Source of the DNA: Nocardia ninae NBRC 108245
GTDB lineage: Bacteria > Actinomycetota > Actinomycetes > Mycobacteriales > Mycobacteriaceae
Direction of reading: 5' to 3'
Length of the DNA stretch: 64,000 nt
Assembly: GCF_007990755.1 (NCBI RefSeq)
Contig: NZ_BJXA01000013.1
Location: 1-64,000, forward strand
Of the stretch, positions 1 to 7,993 are shown one piece after another. The position numbers and the translations under genes are program-made. Each line of letters opens with the position of its first letter. Positions within the stretch are counted from its first letter, which is position 1. The notes under the pieces were generated by a model. The model was not told the DNA's origin. It did not search any database and saw only the letters and a program-made list of their open reading frames with translations.

Positions 1-1346
1 ACGATCGCCGCGAGGCGCGCACCGGTCGGCCGTGCGTCGGCCGCCAGTACCGGGTTGATACCGGCGGCGACGAAGAGGAGGGTGGCGCCGAGGCTGAAGC
101 AATCGACTTCCGGACCCGGCGCGGGCAGCGGCTCAGCGGTGTCGCGCCCGGTCGCACCGAAGTATTCCGGCGCGCCGAATCCTGGTGTGCCCGCGATATA
201 CGCCGACTGATCGGTGCGCACCGTGCATTCCATATCGATCAGCACCGGGATGTTGTCCGGCGTCACCATGACATTGCTCGGCGCGAGATCGCGCAGCACA
301 TAACCCATTTCGTGCACCGTGGCGATCCGCTCGGTGAGCTCGCGGGCCAATTGCCAGACCTCGGCCACCGGGACCTGCCGCTCGCGCCCGGCGGGCCAGC
401 GTTGCAGGCTGGTACCCTCGATCAGATCCTCGACGAGGAACACGTGCCCGGCGACCGTCACGACGTCGCGCAGTGCGGGGGTGATCCCGGTCGGGCCGAG
501 CCGCCGCAGGATCGCTGCCTCGTGCCGCAACCGGTCTCGGGCATCCTGCCCGGTGGGGTCCGCCGCGATGTGCGGACGGGCCTCCTTGAGCAGCACCTGG
601 TCGCCGGTGTGCTGGTCGCGGGCGCGGTAGACGCCGCCGCGATTGGAGTGCCGGATCGCCGCGGTGACGAGATAGCGGCCCGCGATGAGCACCGGGTCGC
701 CGCGCTTGCGCGGCGGACCATTCTTCGCAGGCGGGTCGAACGGCGGGCTGGCCCAGGATGGCGGCGAGAACCACGGGTTCCGCGCGTCCGCGGTCGAGGT
801 GCCGTCCGGTGCGCGCAGTTGTCCCTCGTAGAAACCCGTGTCGTCCAGTTCGCTGGGACCCGCGAAACACCCGAACCGGTAGTGCACCAGGCTGTCCGGC
901 CGATAGCGGCGATCGGACAGAATCGCCGGGCCGGTGAGTCCGACGGTGGCCTCGTGCAGTTGCTCCGCGAGTATCCGCAGCTGATCGTCGTCGACCGGGT
1001 ACACGGTGAGGAACTTGCCCGACTGCGCTCGGTCGGCCCGAACCCCGTTGAGCTCGGCGATGATTCGCGGAGTCGCGGCGAATTTGAATGCGCACTCGTG
1101 CGCCGCGAGCACCCGCGCCGCGTTGGCCAGCACCGCTGGCGCGGACACCGGAGTGGCGGAGACGTGCAACTTCCAGCCTTGTGACCGCGGCCGATGCCTC
1201 GGCGGGGTTACCGTGCACCAGGTTTCATCGACGCACAACCGCCACCGGATGCCCGCGGTCGACTCCGCCAGCACCGCCATCGCGATCGACCGATAGCCCG
1301 CCGTGACGGCCGAGTCCGCGGGCCGACCAGCAAGCACCTCGGTCAT
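1..1346 (-). CDS. Class III/IV lanthipeptide synthetase (LanKC or LanL type), N-terminal part, cut by window edge
   Basis: The family dehydrates Ser/Thr of a precursor peptide by phosphorylation and elimination, then forms (methyl)lanthionine rings. About 448 codons are in the window; the start is ATG at 1346 with GAGGGG upstream. Residues 1-200 resemble the phospho-Ser/Thr lyase region (GWKLH at 57-61, FKF at 87-89, then GKFLTVYP). The kinase domain follows: a Gly-rich loop in SNRGGVYRARD, K254 in VLLKEA, D353 in LRDLAPSNV as the catalytic loop, and D371 in IDME in place of DFG. The LanC cyclase domain lies beyond the left edge, so class III and IV cannot be told apart. No precursor peptide ORF was found in the 273 bp upstream (1347-1619); it may lie outside the window. 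Confidence 0.88.
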   Translation of the reverse strand, partial: MTEVLAGRPADSAVTAGYRSIAMAVLAESTAGIRWRLCVDETWCTVTPPRHRPRSQGWKLHVSATPVSAPAVLANAARVLAAHECAFKFAATPRIIAELNGVRADRAQSGKFLTVYPVDDDQLRILAEQLHEATVGLTGPAILSDRRYRPDSLVHYRFGCFAGPSELDDTGFYEGQLRAPDGTSTADARNPWFSPPSWASPPFDPPAKNGPPRKRGDPVLIAGRYLVTAAIRHSNRGGVYRARDQHTGDQVLLKEARPHIAADPTGQDARDRLRHEAAILRRLGPTGITPALRDVVTVAGHVFLVEDLIEGTSLQRWPAGRERQVPVAEVWQLARELTERIATVHEMGYVLRDLAPSNVMVTPDNIPVLIDMECTVRTDQSAYIAGTPGFGAPEYFGATGRDTAEPLPAPGPEVDCFSLGATLLFVAAGINPVLAADARPTGARLAAI

Positions 1347-1619
1347 CGATGGATGCCCCTCATCCGGTACTACACAGCGATTTGCGGCAAAGCGTGCCCC
1401 GATGCTAATCGCCGGGTGGGGGAGCGTCGTGCCCATACTTCTGGTGTGCGGGCGATCGATGCGCCGGATGCCTGACCGGTCGGATCTCTCGGATTACCGG
1501 CCCAGCACGGTGCCGCGCCGCAGAGCGCTCGAGCCGGTTCGTCGACTCGCCGCGTGGCTACGGTGACGTGGCGGCGAACCACGGCACGATGGGTTGGAGC
1601 CGCGCAGCGAGGAGGCGTC

Positions 1620-3557
1620 ATGGGCACAGGGGTCGAGGTCGGTCCGTCGTTGCGTCCCACCGGTGGCCGGACAGCGGGGGCGGCGATCGTGGTCGGGGCC
1701 CTCGGGGTGGTGTTCGGCGACATCGGAACCAGCCCGATCTACACCATTCAGACGGTCTTCAACCCGGGCGATCCGCATCCGGTGCCGATCAGCCCGGACA
1801 ACGTGTACGGCGTTGTATCCCTGATCTTCTGGTCGGTGATGATCATCGTCACGCTCACCTACATCACGCTGGTGATGCGCGCGGACAACGATGGTGAGGG
1901 CGGGATCATGGCGCTCATCACCCTGCTGCGACGACTGGGCGGTAAGCGCGGCGGCCGGACCGCCACGCTGCTGGCGGGTCTCGGAATCTTCGGTGCCGCA
2001 TTGTTTTTCGGTGACAGCATGATCACTCCGGCGATCTCGGTGTTGTCCGCGGTGGAGGGCCTGAAGATCGTGCAGCCCGGCCTGGAAGAGCTGATCGTGC
2101 CGATCACGGCGGTGATCATCATCGGGCTCTTCTCGGTGCAGCGGCGCGGCACCGCGGCGGTGGGCCGGCTGTTCGGACCGGTGATGATCCTGTGGTTCGC
2201 GACGATCGGGATCCTCGGTGTGTCCGGCATCGTGCGCCATCCGGAGATCCTGAAGGCGTTGTCGCCGGCCTATGCGCTGAGCTTCATGGTCGGGCACTTC
2301 GGTATCGCCTTCTTCGCGTTGGCCGCGATCGTGCTCGCGGTCACCGGCGCCGAGGCCCTCTACGCCGACATGGGCCACTTCGGCCGGAAGGCGATCACCC
2401 GGGGCTGGCTGGGGCTCGTGCTACCCGCCTGTGCCCTCAGCTATCTCGGTCAAGGTGCGCTGATCCTCGGTGACGAGAGCACCGTGGGCAGTCCGTTCTT
2501 TCTGCTCGCCCCCGGCTGGGCGCGGCTGCCGCTGGTGCTGCTGGCGACCGCCGCCACGGTGATCGCCTCGCAGGCCGTGATCACCGGCGCCTACTCGGTG
2601 GCTTCCCAAGCGGCGCAACTCGGTTACCTGCCAAGGTTGCGGATAGCGCACACTTCGGAGTCGACCATCGGTCAGATCTATGTGCCGTGGATCAACTGGG
2701 TGCTGATGATCTCGGTGTTGACGCTGGTGTTCGCCTTCCGCAGTTCGGCGGCGCTGGCCTACGCGTTCGGCATGGCGGTGACCGCGACGATCTCCATCAC
2801 CACCCTGGTGTTCTTCTACCTCGCCCGGATCAAATGGCACACCCCGCTGTGGCTCGTCCTGCTCGGCGCGGTCCCGCTGCTCGCGGTCGACGCGATGTTC
2901 CTGTCGGCGAACATGACCAAGCTCGTGCACGGCGCCTGGCTGCCGCTGCTGATCGGGCTCACCGCGTTCACCGTGATGAGCACCTGGGCGCGCGGTCGCG
3001 ACGTCGTCACCCGTGCGCGGGAGGAGAAGGAAGGCCCACTGCGCGCCTTCGTGGACGAATTGCAGCACCACGAACCACCTTTGCTGCGCGTCCCCGGCAC
3101 CGCGGTCTTCCTCAACCGCGGCAAAGAGACCGCGCCGCTGGCGATGCGGGCCAATGTCGAACACAATCGCGTGCTGCACGAGCACGTGGTGATCATGTCG
3201 ATCGACACACTTCCGGTACCGCGCGTGCCCGACGTATCGCGCACCGAGATCGACGCGCTCGGCTACGCCGAAGACGGAATCATCCATGTGACAGCACATT
3301 TCGGCTACATGGAAACCCCGAACATCCCGGCCACGCTGCGCCTGCTCGACCCCGCGCATACCGAAGGGCGTATCTCGGTGGCGGATGCGTCCTACTTCCT
3401 GTCCAAGATCGAGTTGAAACGCGGTCCAGCACCCACCATGGCGCAGTGGCGCAAGCGCTTGTTCATCGCCACCTCTTACATCACCGCCGACGCCGCGGAG
3501 TATTTCGGTTTACCGGGCCAGCGAACGGTGATCATGGGGGAGCGCGTCGAGGTGTAG
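1620..3557 (+). CDS. kup: Kup-family potassium uptake transporter
   Basis: A membrane protein of 645 residues that imports K+ with protons. The first helix carries the Kup signature GVVFGDIGTSPIYT, followed by about twelve hydrophobic segments up to residue ~460 and a soluble C-terminal domain, the usual Kup layout. An upstream in-frame ATG at 1554 exists, but the start at 1620 is chosen because GAGGAGG lies just before it. The gene ends 5 bp before the first copy of the 45-bp element that precedes the CHAT locus, so it need not be co-transcribed with that locus. Confidence 0.93.
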   Translation: MGTGVEVGPSLRPTGGRTAGAAIVVGALGVVFGDIGTSPIYTIQTVFNPGDPHPVPISPDNVYGVVSLIFWSVMIIVTLTYITLVMRADNDGEGGIMALITLLRRLGGKRGGRTATLLAGLGIFGAALFFGDSMITPAISVLSAVEGLKIVQPGLEELIVPITAVIIIGLFSVQRRGTAAVGRLFGPVMILWFATIGILGVSGIVRHPEILKALSPAYALSFMVGHFGIAFFALAAIVLAVTGAEALYADMGHFGRKAITRGWLGLVLPACALSYLGQGALILGDESTVGSPFFLLAPGWARLPLVLLATAATVIASQAVITGAYSVASQAAQLGYLPRLRIAHTSESTIGQIYVPWINWVLMISVLTLVFAFRSSAALAYAFGMAVTATISITTLVFFYLARIKWHTPLWLVLLGAVPLLAVDAMFLSANMTKLVHGAWLPLLIGLTAFTVMSTWARGRDVVTRAREEKEGPLRAFVDELQHHEPPLLRVPGTAVFLNRGKETAPLAMRANVEHNRVLHEHVVIMSIDTLPVPRVPDVSRTEIDALGYAEDGIIHVTAHFGYMETPNIPATLRLLDPAHTEGRISVADASYFLSKIELKRGPAPTMAQWRKRLFIATSYITADAAEYFGLPGQRTVIMGERVEV

Positions 3558-3562
3558 ACAGC

Positions 3563-3607
3563 GCTGTAAGCCGTTTGGGGGACACCGCTTTCGCGTGTGC
3601 ATCAATA
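3563..3607 (+). promoter_or_regulatory. 45-bp repeated promoter-like element, copy 1 (before the TPR-like/CHAT gene)
   Basis: It aligns without gaps to 6879-6923 at 36 of 45 positions; the strongest core is CGTTTGGGGGACA. It can be read as a -35-like GGGACA (3579-3584) and a -10-like TCAATA (3602-3607) with a 17-bp spacer. A start of transcription near 3613 would make GTG 3618 nearly leaderless. Promoter function is inferred from the repetition and the spacing. Confidence 0.6.
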
Positions 3608-3617
3608 CGCTTCCTCT

Positions 3618-6600
3618 GTGGATGCCGCGACAATCAACGACCGGGCGCTGGCACTGTATGCGGAGTTCGACCGAACCGGAGATGTTTCGGTTTTGCGCGC
3701 GATGGTTACCATGCTCCGCGACGGAGCCGCGGCGCTGAATGGGCACGACGACGAGGTCATGGCGCTGTCGAACCTGAGTCTCGCAGCCCGTCAATTGTTC
3801 GAACTGACCGGCGATGTGGCGATGCTGCGCGAGGCCGTGCGAGCAGGCCGGAGCGCGGTGGCGACCATGCCCCCAGCGGACCCCCGCATCGCGGTGTGCC
3901 TGACGAACCTGGGATCCGCGCTACGTTCGTTGTTCGAGGAAACAGGTGACATGGCGCTGCTGCTGGAAGCGGTGCAGGCCGGACGGGACGCAGTAGCCGC
4001 TGCGCCGGAGGATCACTTCGCCCACGGCGGGTCGCTGTCGAATCTTGCGATGATCCTGCGGGGACTGTTCGAGCGCACCGGTGATGTCGCGGTACTCGAG
4101 GAAGCAGTGCAGATCGGCCGGAGCGCCGTAGCCGCGATCGCGGTAGACGACCCGATTCGGCCCGGATGCTTGAACGACTTCGGGATGATCCTGCGGGAAC
4201 TGTTCGAGCGGACGGGTGATGTGGCGGCTGTCCAGGAGGCCGCGCGGGTTGGTCGAGAGGCAGTCTCGATAGTGCCGGATGGGCACTTCCTAGAGGCCAG
4301 GCTGCGGTCCAACCTGGGGTTCACCCTGACCGGGTTGTTCGAGCGGACTGGTGATCTGGGCGTGATCGAGGAGGCCGTGCGGGTCAGCCGATCTGCAGTG
4401 GCAGCCGTCGGGGCCGACGATGCCTATCGAGCGGCGCTCGCGAGCAACCTGGAGATCGCGCTGCACGCTCAGTTCGACCGCACCGGCGAGGTTTCGGTCA
4501 TCGAGGAGGCGGTGCGCGCTGGTCGCTCGGCGGTCGACGCAACGCCGCCGGACCATCCCGCCATGGCAAGGCGCTGGTCGAGCCTCGGCCTCGCGCTCAA
4601 ATCGATGTACGAACGCACGGGTGAGGCTGCAGCGCTCGAAGAGGCGGTGCATGCGGGTCGGCGCGCGGTCGCCAGCGCTCCCGTAGATCACCCGGACCGA
4701 ACGGTGTGCCTCGGCAATCTGGAGATCACGCTGCAGCGGTTGTACCAGCGTACGAAGGAACTGCCGATACTGGAAGAAGCGGCGTGCGTCAGTCGGGCAG
4801 CCTTGGCGGCCACCGAAGCTGACCATCGGCACCGGAGCGGACGTCTGTCGAGTCTCGGCGTCATCCTGCGGACGCTGCACGAGCGAACGGGTGATCCCGC
4901 CGTGATAGCGGAAGCCGTGCAGCTGGCTCGTGCGGGCATCGCGGCCACTGCGGCCGATGACCCCGATCGGCGGATGTACCTGTCCAACTTCGGTGGCATC
5001 TTGCAGCGAGCGTTCGAGCGGACCGGTGAACTATCCGTGTTGGTGGAGGCGGTGCAGGTGGGCCGCGATGCGGTCGCGGCGACCCCGGTCGACGACCCAG
5101 CCCGTGCCGGGTACCTGACGAACCTGGCGCTGGCCTTGCAGCGAATGTTCGTGCGTACCAAGGATGTGGCTTACCAGTTCGAAGCGCGTGACGTAGCCGG
5201 GGCAGCCGCGACATCACCGACATCACCGATCACCAAGCGCATCGCCGCCGGTCGAATGTTGGCGGGTATCGAAATGACACTCATGGCACCCGACGCCGCG
5301 CTCGGCGCTATCGAGGCCGTCGTGGCGTCGATACCGCAGATCGCTCCTCGGGCGTGGTCGCGCCACGATCGCGAACAGGGGCTCGGCCGGCTGGCCGGAC
5401 TGGCGTCGGAAGTCTGTGCGATAGCGGTCGCTGCCGGGCGGCCCGGGCGTGCGGTGGAACTGCTCGAGCAAACCCGCGGTTTGCTGCTCAACGAGACAAT
5501 CGAAGACCGCACCGACCTGACCGCCCTGAATCGGGCAGCACCGGAACTCGCCGCCGAATTCGATAGTCTGCGAGCGCAATTCACCACGATGGAAGAAGTC
5601 GCTCTGGTGTCGACGCAGCCCGATGGCGGCAGCGGTGGCGCCAGGCGCGCGAGCGAGGTCGGCGAGCAGCGCAAACGTGCGCTCCAGCAATGGACTTCGT
5701 TGTTGGAGCGCATCAGAGCGGTGCCCGGATTTGCCGAATTCCTGCTGCCACCCAGCGCTTCTCGATTGCGGCGGCAAGCCGACGACGGCGCGATAGTCAT
5801 GGTCTACGCGGACAACGGGGGATGCGGGGCGCTCATTCTGCGGGACGTCCCGGGCGAAAACGTGGAGTCCGTGCCATTGCCGGACCTCACCCTGAAGACC
5901 GCCAAGAAGCAAGTAGACCGGTTGACCGCGGCGTTGGCCGCAGCGGACGAGTCGCCCGCCGACCAGGATGCCGCGCAACGGGATATCCACGAGATCCTCG
6001 GTTGGCTGTGGGACACGATCGCGAGCAGTGTGCTCGATCGGCTCGGCATCACCCTGATGGTCAATCCCCGACCGCGGATCAGGTGGTGCCCGGTGGGCGT
6101 GCTGGCATACTTTCCGCTCCACGCCGCGGGTCACCACACCGTGCCCGGTCGTCGTACGGTCCTGGATCGCACCGTGTCGTCCTACATCACCACGATTCGG
6201 CTGCTCGAACGGGCACGCGGCCGTACGCTGACCGCCGCGTCGACCGCGATGATCGTTGCTATGCCCAGCACGCCCGGCGTGCCCGGCGGGATGCCATTGC
6301 CGGGTGTGCATCGAGAGACTCGGCGGCTGACCCGTCTACTGGCCGGCCCGTTGATCCTCGATGGCCCCAACGCCACGCATGATGCGGTCGCTACCGCGCT
6401 GGCAGGGCACTCGATCGCGCACTTCGCTTGTCACGGCGTATCCGACCAAGCCCGTCCGGCGGACAGCCGCCTGTTGCTCTACGACCATGCGAGCGCGCCG
6501 CTCACCGTCACCGCTTTGGCGCGACTCGACTTGACCTCCGCTGATCTGGCTTACCTGTCGGTGTGCAGCACCACGCACACCACCGCGGCTCTGGTCGATG

Positions 6601-6851
6601 AGGCCATTCACCTCACTGCCGCAATTCATCTCGCGGGCTACCGGCACGTCATCGGCACGCTGTGGCCGATCAACGATGCGGCCGCCATACGTATCGCTGT
6701 CGATTTCTACACTCGGCTCACCAGGAACGGCACCCAGCCACCGCGGACCGAAGACGCCGCGTACGCGCTTGCCGAGGCGGTTCGCCGACTGCGCGACGAC
6801 AATCCGATGATTCCCACGCGCTGGGCCGCCCATCTCCATCAGGGCGTATAG
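3618..6851 (+). CDS. TPR-like repeat protein with C-terminal CHAT (caspase-like) protease domain
   Basis: A 1077-residue protein. The N-terminal half is twelve units built around (E/D)RTG(D/E)xxxLEEAVxxGRxAV, with an exact 45-residue (135-bp) period from 3801 to about 5285; such helical repeats usually sense partners. After a linker the CHAT domain starts near residue 720. The catalytic pair is present: H939 in HFACHG and C983 in LSVCST, so it should be an active cysteine protease. GTG 3618 is preferred because an earlier in-frame GTG (3597) falls inside the 45-bp upstream element. The target is unknown. It heads the cluster with the Pycsar-type effector and cyclase, which suggests a sensor-protease role. 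Confidence 0.87.
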   Translation: MDAATINDRALALYAEFDRTGDVSVLRAMVTMLRDGAAALNGHDDEVMALSNLSLAARQLFELTGDVAMLREAVRAGRSAVATMPPADPRIAVCLTNLGSALRSLFEETGDMALLLEAVQAGRDAVAAAPEDHFAHGGSLSNLAMILRGLFERTGDVAVLEEAVQIGRSAVAAIAVDDPIRPGCLNDFGMILRELFERTGDVAAVQEAARVGREAVSIVPDGHFLEARLRSNLGFTLTGLFERTGDLGVIEEAVRVSRSAVAAVGADDAYRAALASNLEIALHAQFDRTGEVSVIEEAVRAGRSAVDATPPDHPAMARRWSSLGLALKSMYERTGEAAALEEAVHAGRRAVASAPVDHPDRTVCLGNLEITLQRLYQRTKELPILEEAACVSRAALAATEADHRHRSGRLSSLGVILRTLHERTGDPAVIAEAVQLARAGIAATAADDPDRRMYLSNFGGILQRAFERTGELSVLVEAVQVGRDAVAATPVDDPARAGYLTNLALALQRMFVRTKDVAYQFEARDVAGAAATSPTSPITKRIAAGRMLAGIEMTLMAPDAALGAIEAVVASIPQIAPRAWSRHDREQGLGRLAGLASEVCAIAVAAGRPGRAVELLEQTRGLLLNETIEDRTDLTALNRAAPELAAEFDSLRAQFTTMEEVALVSTQPDGGSGGARRASEVGEQRKRALQQWTSLLERIRAVPGFAEFLLPPSASRLRRQADDGAIVMVYADNGGCGALILRDVPGENVESVPLPDLTLKTAKKQVDRLTAALAAADESPADQDAAQRDIHEILGWLWDTIASSVLDRLGITLMVNPRPRIRWCPVGVLAYFPLHAAGHHTVPGRRTVLDRTVSSYITTIRLLERARGRTLTAASTAMIVAMPSTPGVPGGMPLPGVHRETRRLTRLLAGPLILDGPNATHDAVATALAGHSIAHFACHGVSDQARPADSRLLLYDHASAPLTVTALARLDLTSADLAYLSVCSTTHTTAALVDEAIHLTAAIHLAGYRHVIGTLWPINDAAAIRIAVDFYTRLTRNGTQPPRTEDAAYALAEAVRRLRDDNPMIPTRWAAHLHQGV
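3669..5285 (+). repeat. Twelve tandem 135-bp coding repeats (45 aa TPR-like units)
   Basis: Units begin at 3669, 3801, 3936, 4071, 4206, 4341, 4476, 4611, 4746, 4881, 5016 and 5151. Apart from the first step (132 bp) every step is exactly 135 bp. The anchor is the codon run for (E/D)RTG(D/E). The last units (RTKD) are more diverged. Regular internal repeats can expand or contract by recombination. Confidence 0.85.
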
Positions 6852-6878
6852 GAATCCGGCAACGGGGGATCGGCGGCC

Positions 6879-6923
6879 GCTGTAGGACGTTTGGGGGACA
6901 TCGCATTCGGTCGTCCATCGATA
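6879..6923 (+). promoter_or_regulatory. 45-bp repeated promoter-like element, copy 2 (before the TM effector gene)
   Basis: Ungapped match to 3563-3607 (36/45). A -35-like GGGACA sits at 6895-6900 and a -10-like TCGATA at 6918-6923, again with a 17-bp spacer. It lies between the stop of the CHAT gene (6851) and the effector start (6962), giving an internal promoter for the last four genes. Shared regulation is inferred. Confidence 0.6.
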
Positions 6924-6961
6924 AACTGTTGCTACGCAGAACCTTTCGTGATGCACGGGGG

Positions 6962-7597
6962 ATGGTGATTCGGAAATTGACGTTGCTCGCGAGAGTACTG
7001 GCCGGACTTGGTCGCAAGGCGCGGCCAGATAGTCGGAATGAGCTTGTGCGGGAGAGTCTTTCCGCTCTCGGGGAGGTCGACAGAGACACGGTTCCGCCCT
7101 GGGAGGATGCCAAGTTGACCATGACGGAGTTCGGCAACTGGATCAAGAATGCCGACACCAAGCTGACCGTACTGGCGGCTGCCCTCGGCATCGTGATGGC
7201 CGCCGTCGCGTCGAAAGCTGATTCTTTTCAGAAGGCGCTCGCTAATCCCGAGTTCGACTGCAAGTGGACGTTGATCATGGCCTTGTTGCTGCTATTGGGT
7301 GCCATCGTGGTTACCGCCGGATACCTGTATGTGGCGCTCGTTCCGCGTATGACGTCTATGGGTAGCAACCGGTTTGCGTGGCCGAGCGTTGTTGCGGAAG
7401 GGCGGCCTCCGTGGAATCTGGAGCACCGATCGACGCTGGACGAGGCATGGTCGCAGAATCATGCTCTCGCCGGTATCGCCGGAAGAAAGTACGTGGCATT
7501 CAGAAAGGCGCTGCGCACCTTCGGGATAGCTCTGCTGTTGTGCGCGGTGTGCATCGCGCTCGCGACGTGGCAGGCAGCGCACGTGCATGGCCAGTAG
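6962..7597 (+). CDS. Pycsar-type transmembrane effector (PycTM-like) protein
   Basis: 211 residues. A soluble start is followed by WIKNADTKLTVLAAALGIVMA, a first helix led by the AD-x-K motif typical of Pycsar TM effectors, a second helix (WTLIMALLLLLGAIVVTAGYL) ending in VPRM, then QNHALAGIAGRKYVAFRKAL and a third helix near residue 190. In that family a cyclic nucleotide triggers membrane damage. ATG 6962 is chosen (GTG 6965 is possible); an in-frame reading extends upstream into the previous gene but looks non-coding there. A cyclase-domain gene lies two genes downstream, which fits a cyclase/effector pair. Family placement is from sequence pattern only. Confidence 0.75.
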   Translation: MVIRKLTLLARVLAGLGRKARPDSRNELVRESLSALGEVDRDTVPPWEDAKLTMTEFGNWIKNADTKLTVLAAALGIVMAAVASKADSFQKALANPEFDCKWTLIMALLLLLGAIVVTAGYLYVALVPRMTSMGSNRFAWPSVVAEGRPPWNLEHRSTLDEAWSQNHALAGIAGRKYVAFRKALRTFGIALLLCAVCIALATWQAAHVHGQ

Positions 7598-7625
7598 CGG
7601 CGACCGGATAACTGAGGTGAGACAT

Positions 7626-7991
7626 ATGAGTGAACCTGTCGATGGGCCGGTGCCCACGCCGGGCGTACCGCCGCTCGATGATGAAACGCGGGACGACCTC
7701 CTCGATGTGCTGAGCGATCTCGCTGAGTGGCGGCTGCCACCGCCACGGTGGGAACACGTGGCGCAAGCAGTTGACGCCCTTGTCGAGCCGTTGATGAATG
7801 GTGACGCGCTCGCCGTCCGGGCAGCCATCGACGAGGTCGAGCTGATGGGTCCGGTCAGGGCCACCCGCATCGGCGCCGGCGACCGCTCGTCTGCGCCGAG
7901 CCGGGTGATGGATCGGGTGAACACTCTGGTGCACACGCTGGGTGGGGATCCGGCATCGGCCACCTCGATCGCGACCGACGAGCACGAGTAG
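7626..7991 (+). CDS. Small CATRA system-associated protein
   Basis: 121 residues, soluble, acidic N-terminus. The core WRLPPPRWEHVAQAVDAL, then GD, then VELMGPVRATRIG and a C-terminal RVNTLVHTLG, matches what I recall of the short proteins annotated as CATRA system-associated. Start ATG 7626 has GAGGTGAG about 6 nt upstream. It sits between the TM effector and the CATRA/cyclase gene. No catalytic motif is visible; an adaptor role is a guess. Confidence 0.7.
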   Translation: MSEPVDGPVPTPGVPPLDDETRDDLLDVLSDLAEWRLPPPRWEHVAQAVDALVEPLMNGDALAVRAAIDEVELMGPVRATRIGAGDRSSAPSRVMDRVNTLVHTLGGDPASATSIATDEHE

Positions 7992-7993
7992 GC

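Noticed and set aside
133-1218. 361-codon minus frame and 312-1184 plus frame
   Set aside because: Both are shadows of the lanthipeptide synthetase; only the frame from ATG 1346 carries kinase and lyase motifs.
1347-1619. Possible lanA precursor ORF
   Set aside because: The minus-strand ATG here opens only 9 codons, and other starts stop at once.
3669-5285. CRISPR-like periodicity
   Set aside because: The 135-bp period is in frame and encodes protein repeats; no identical short repeats with unique spacers.
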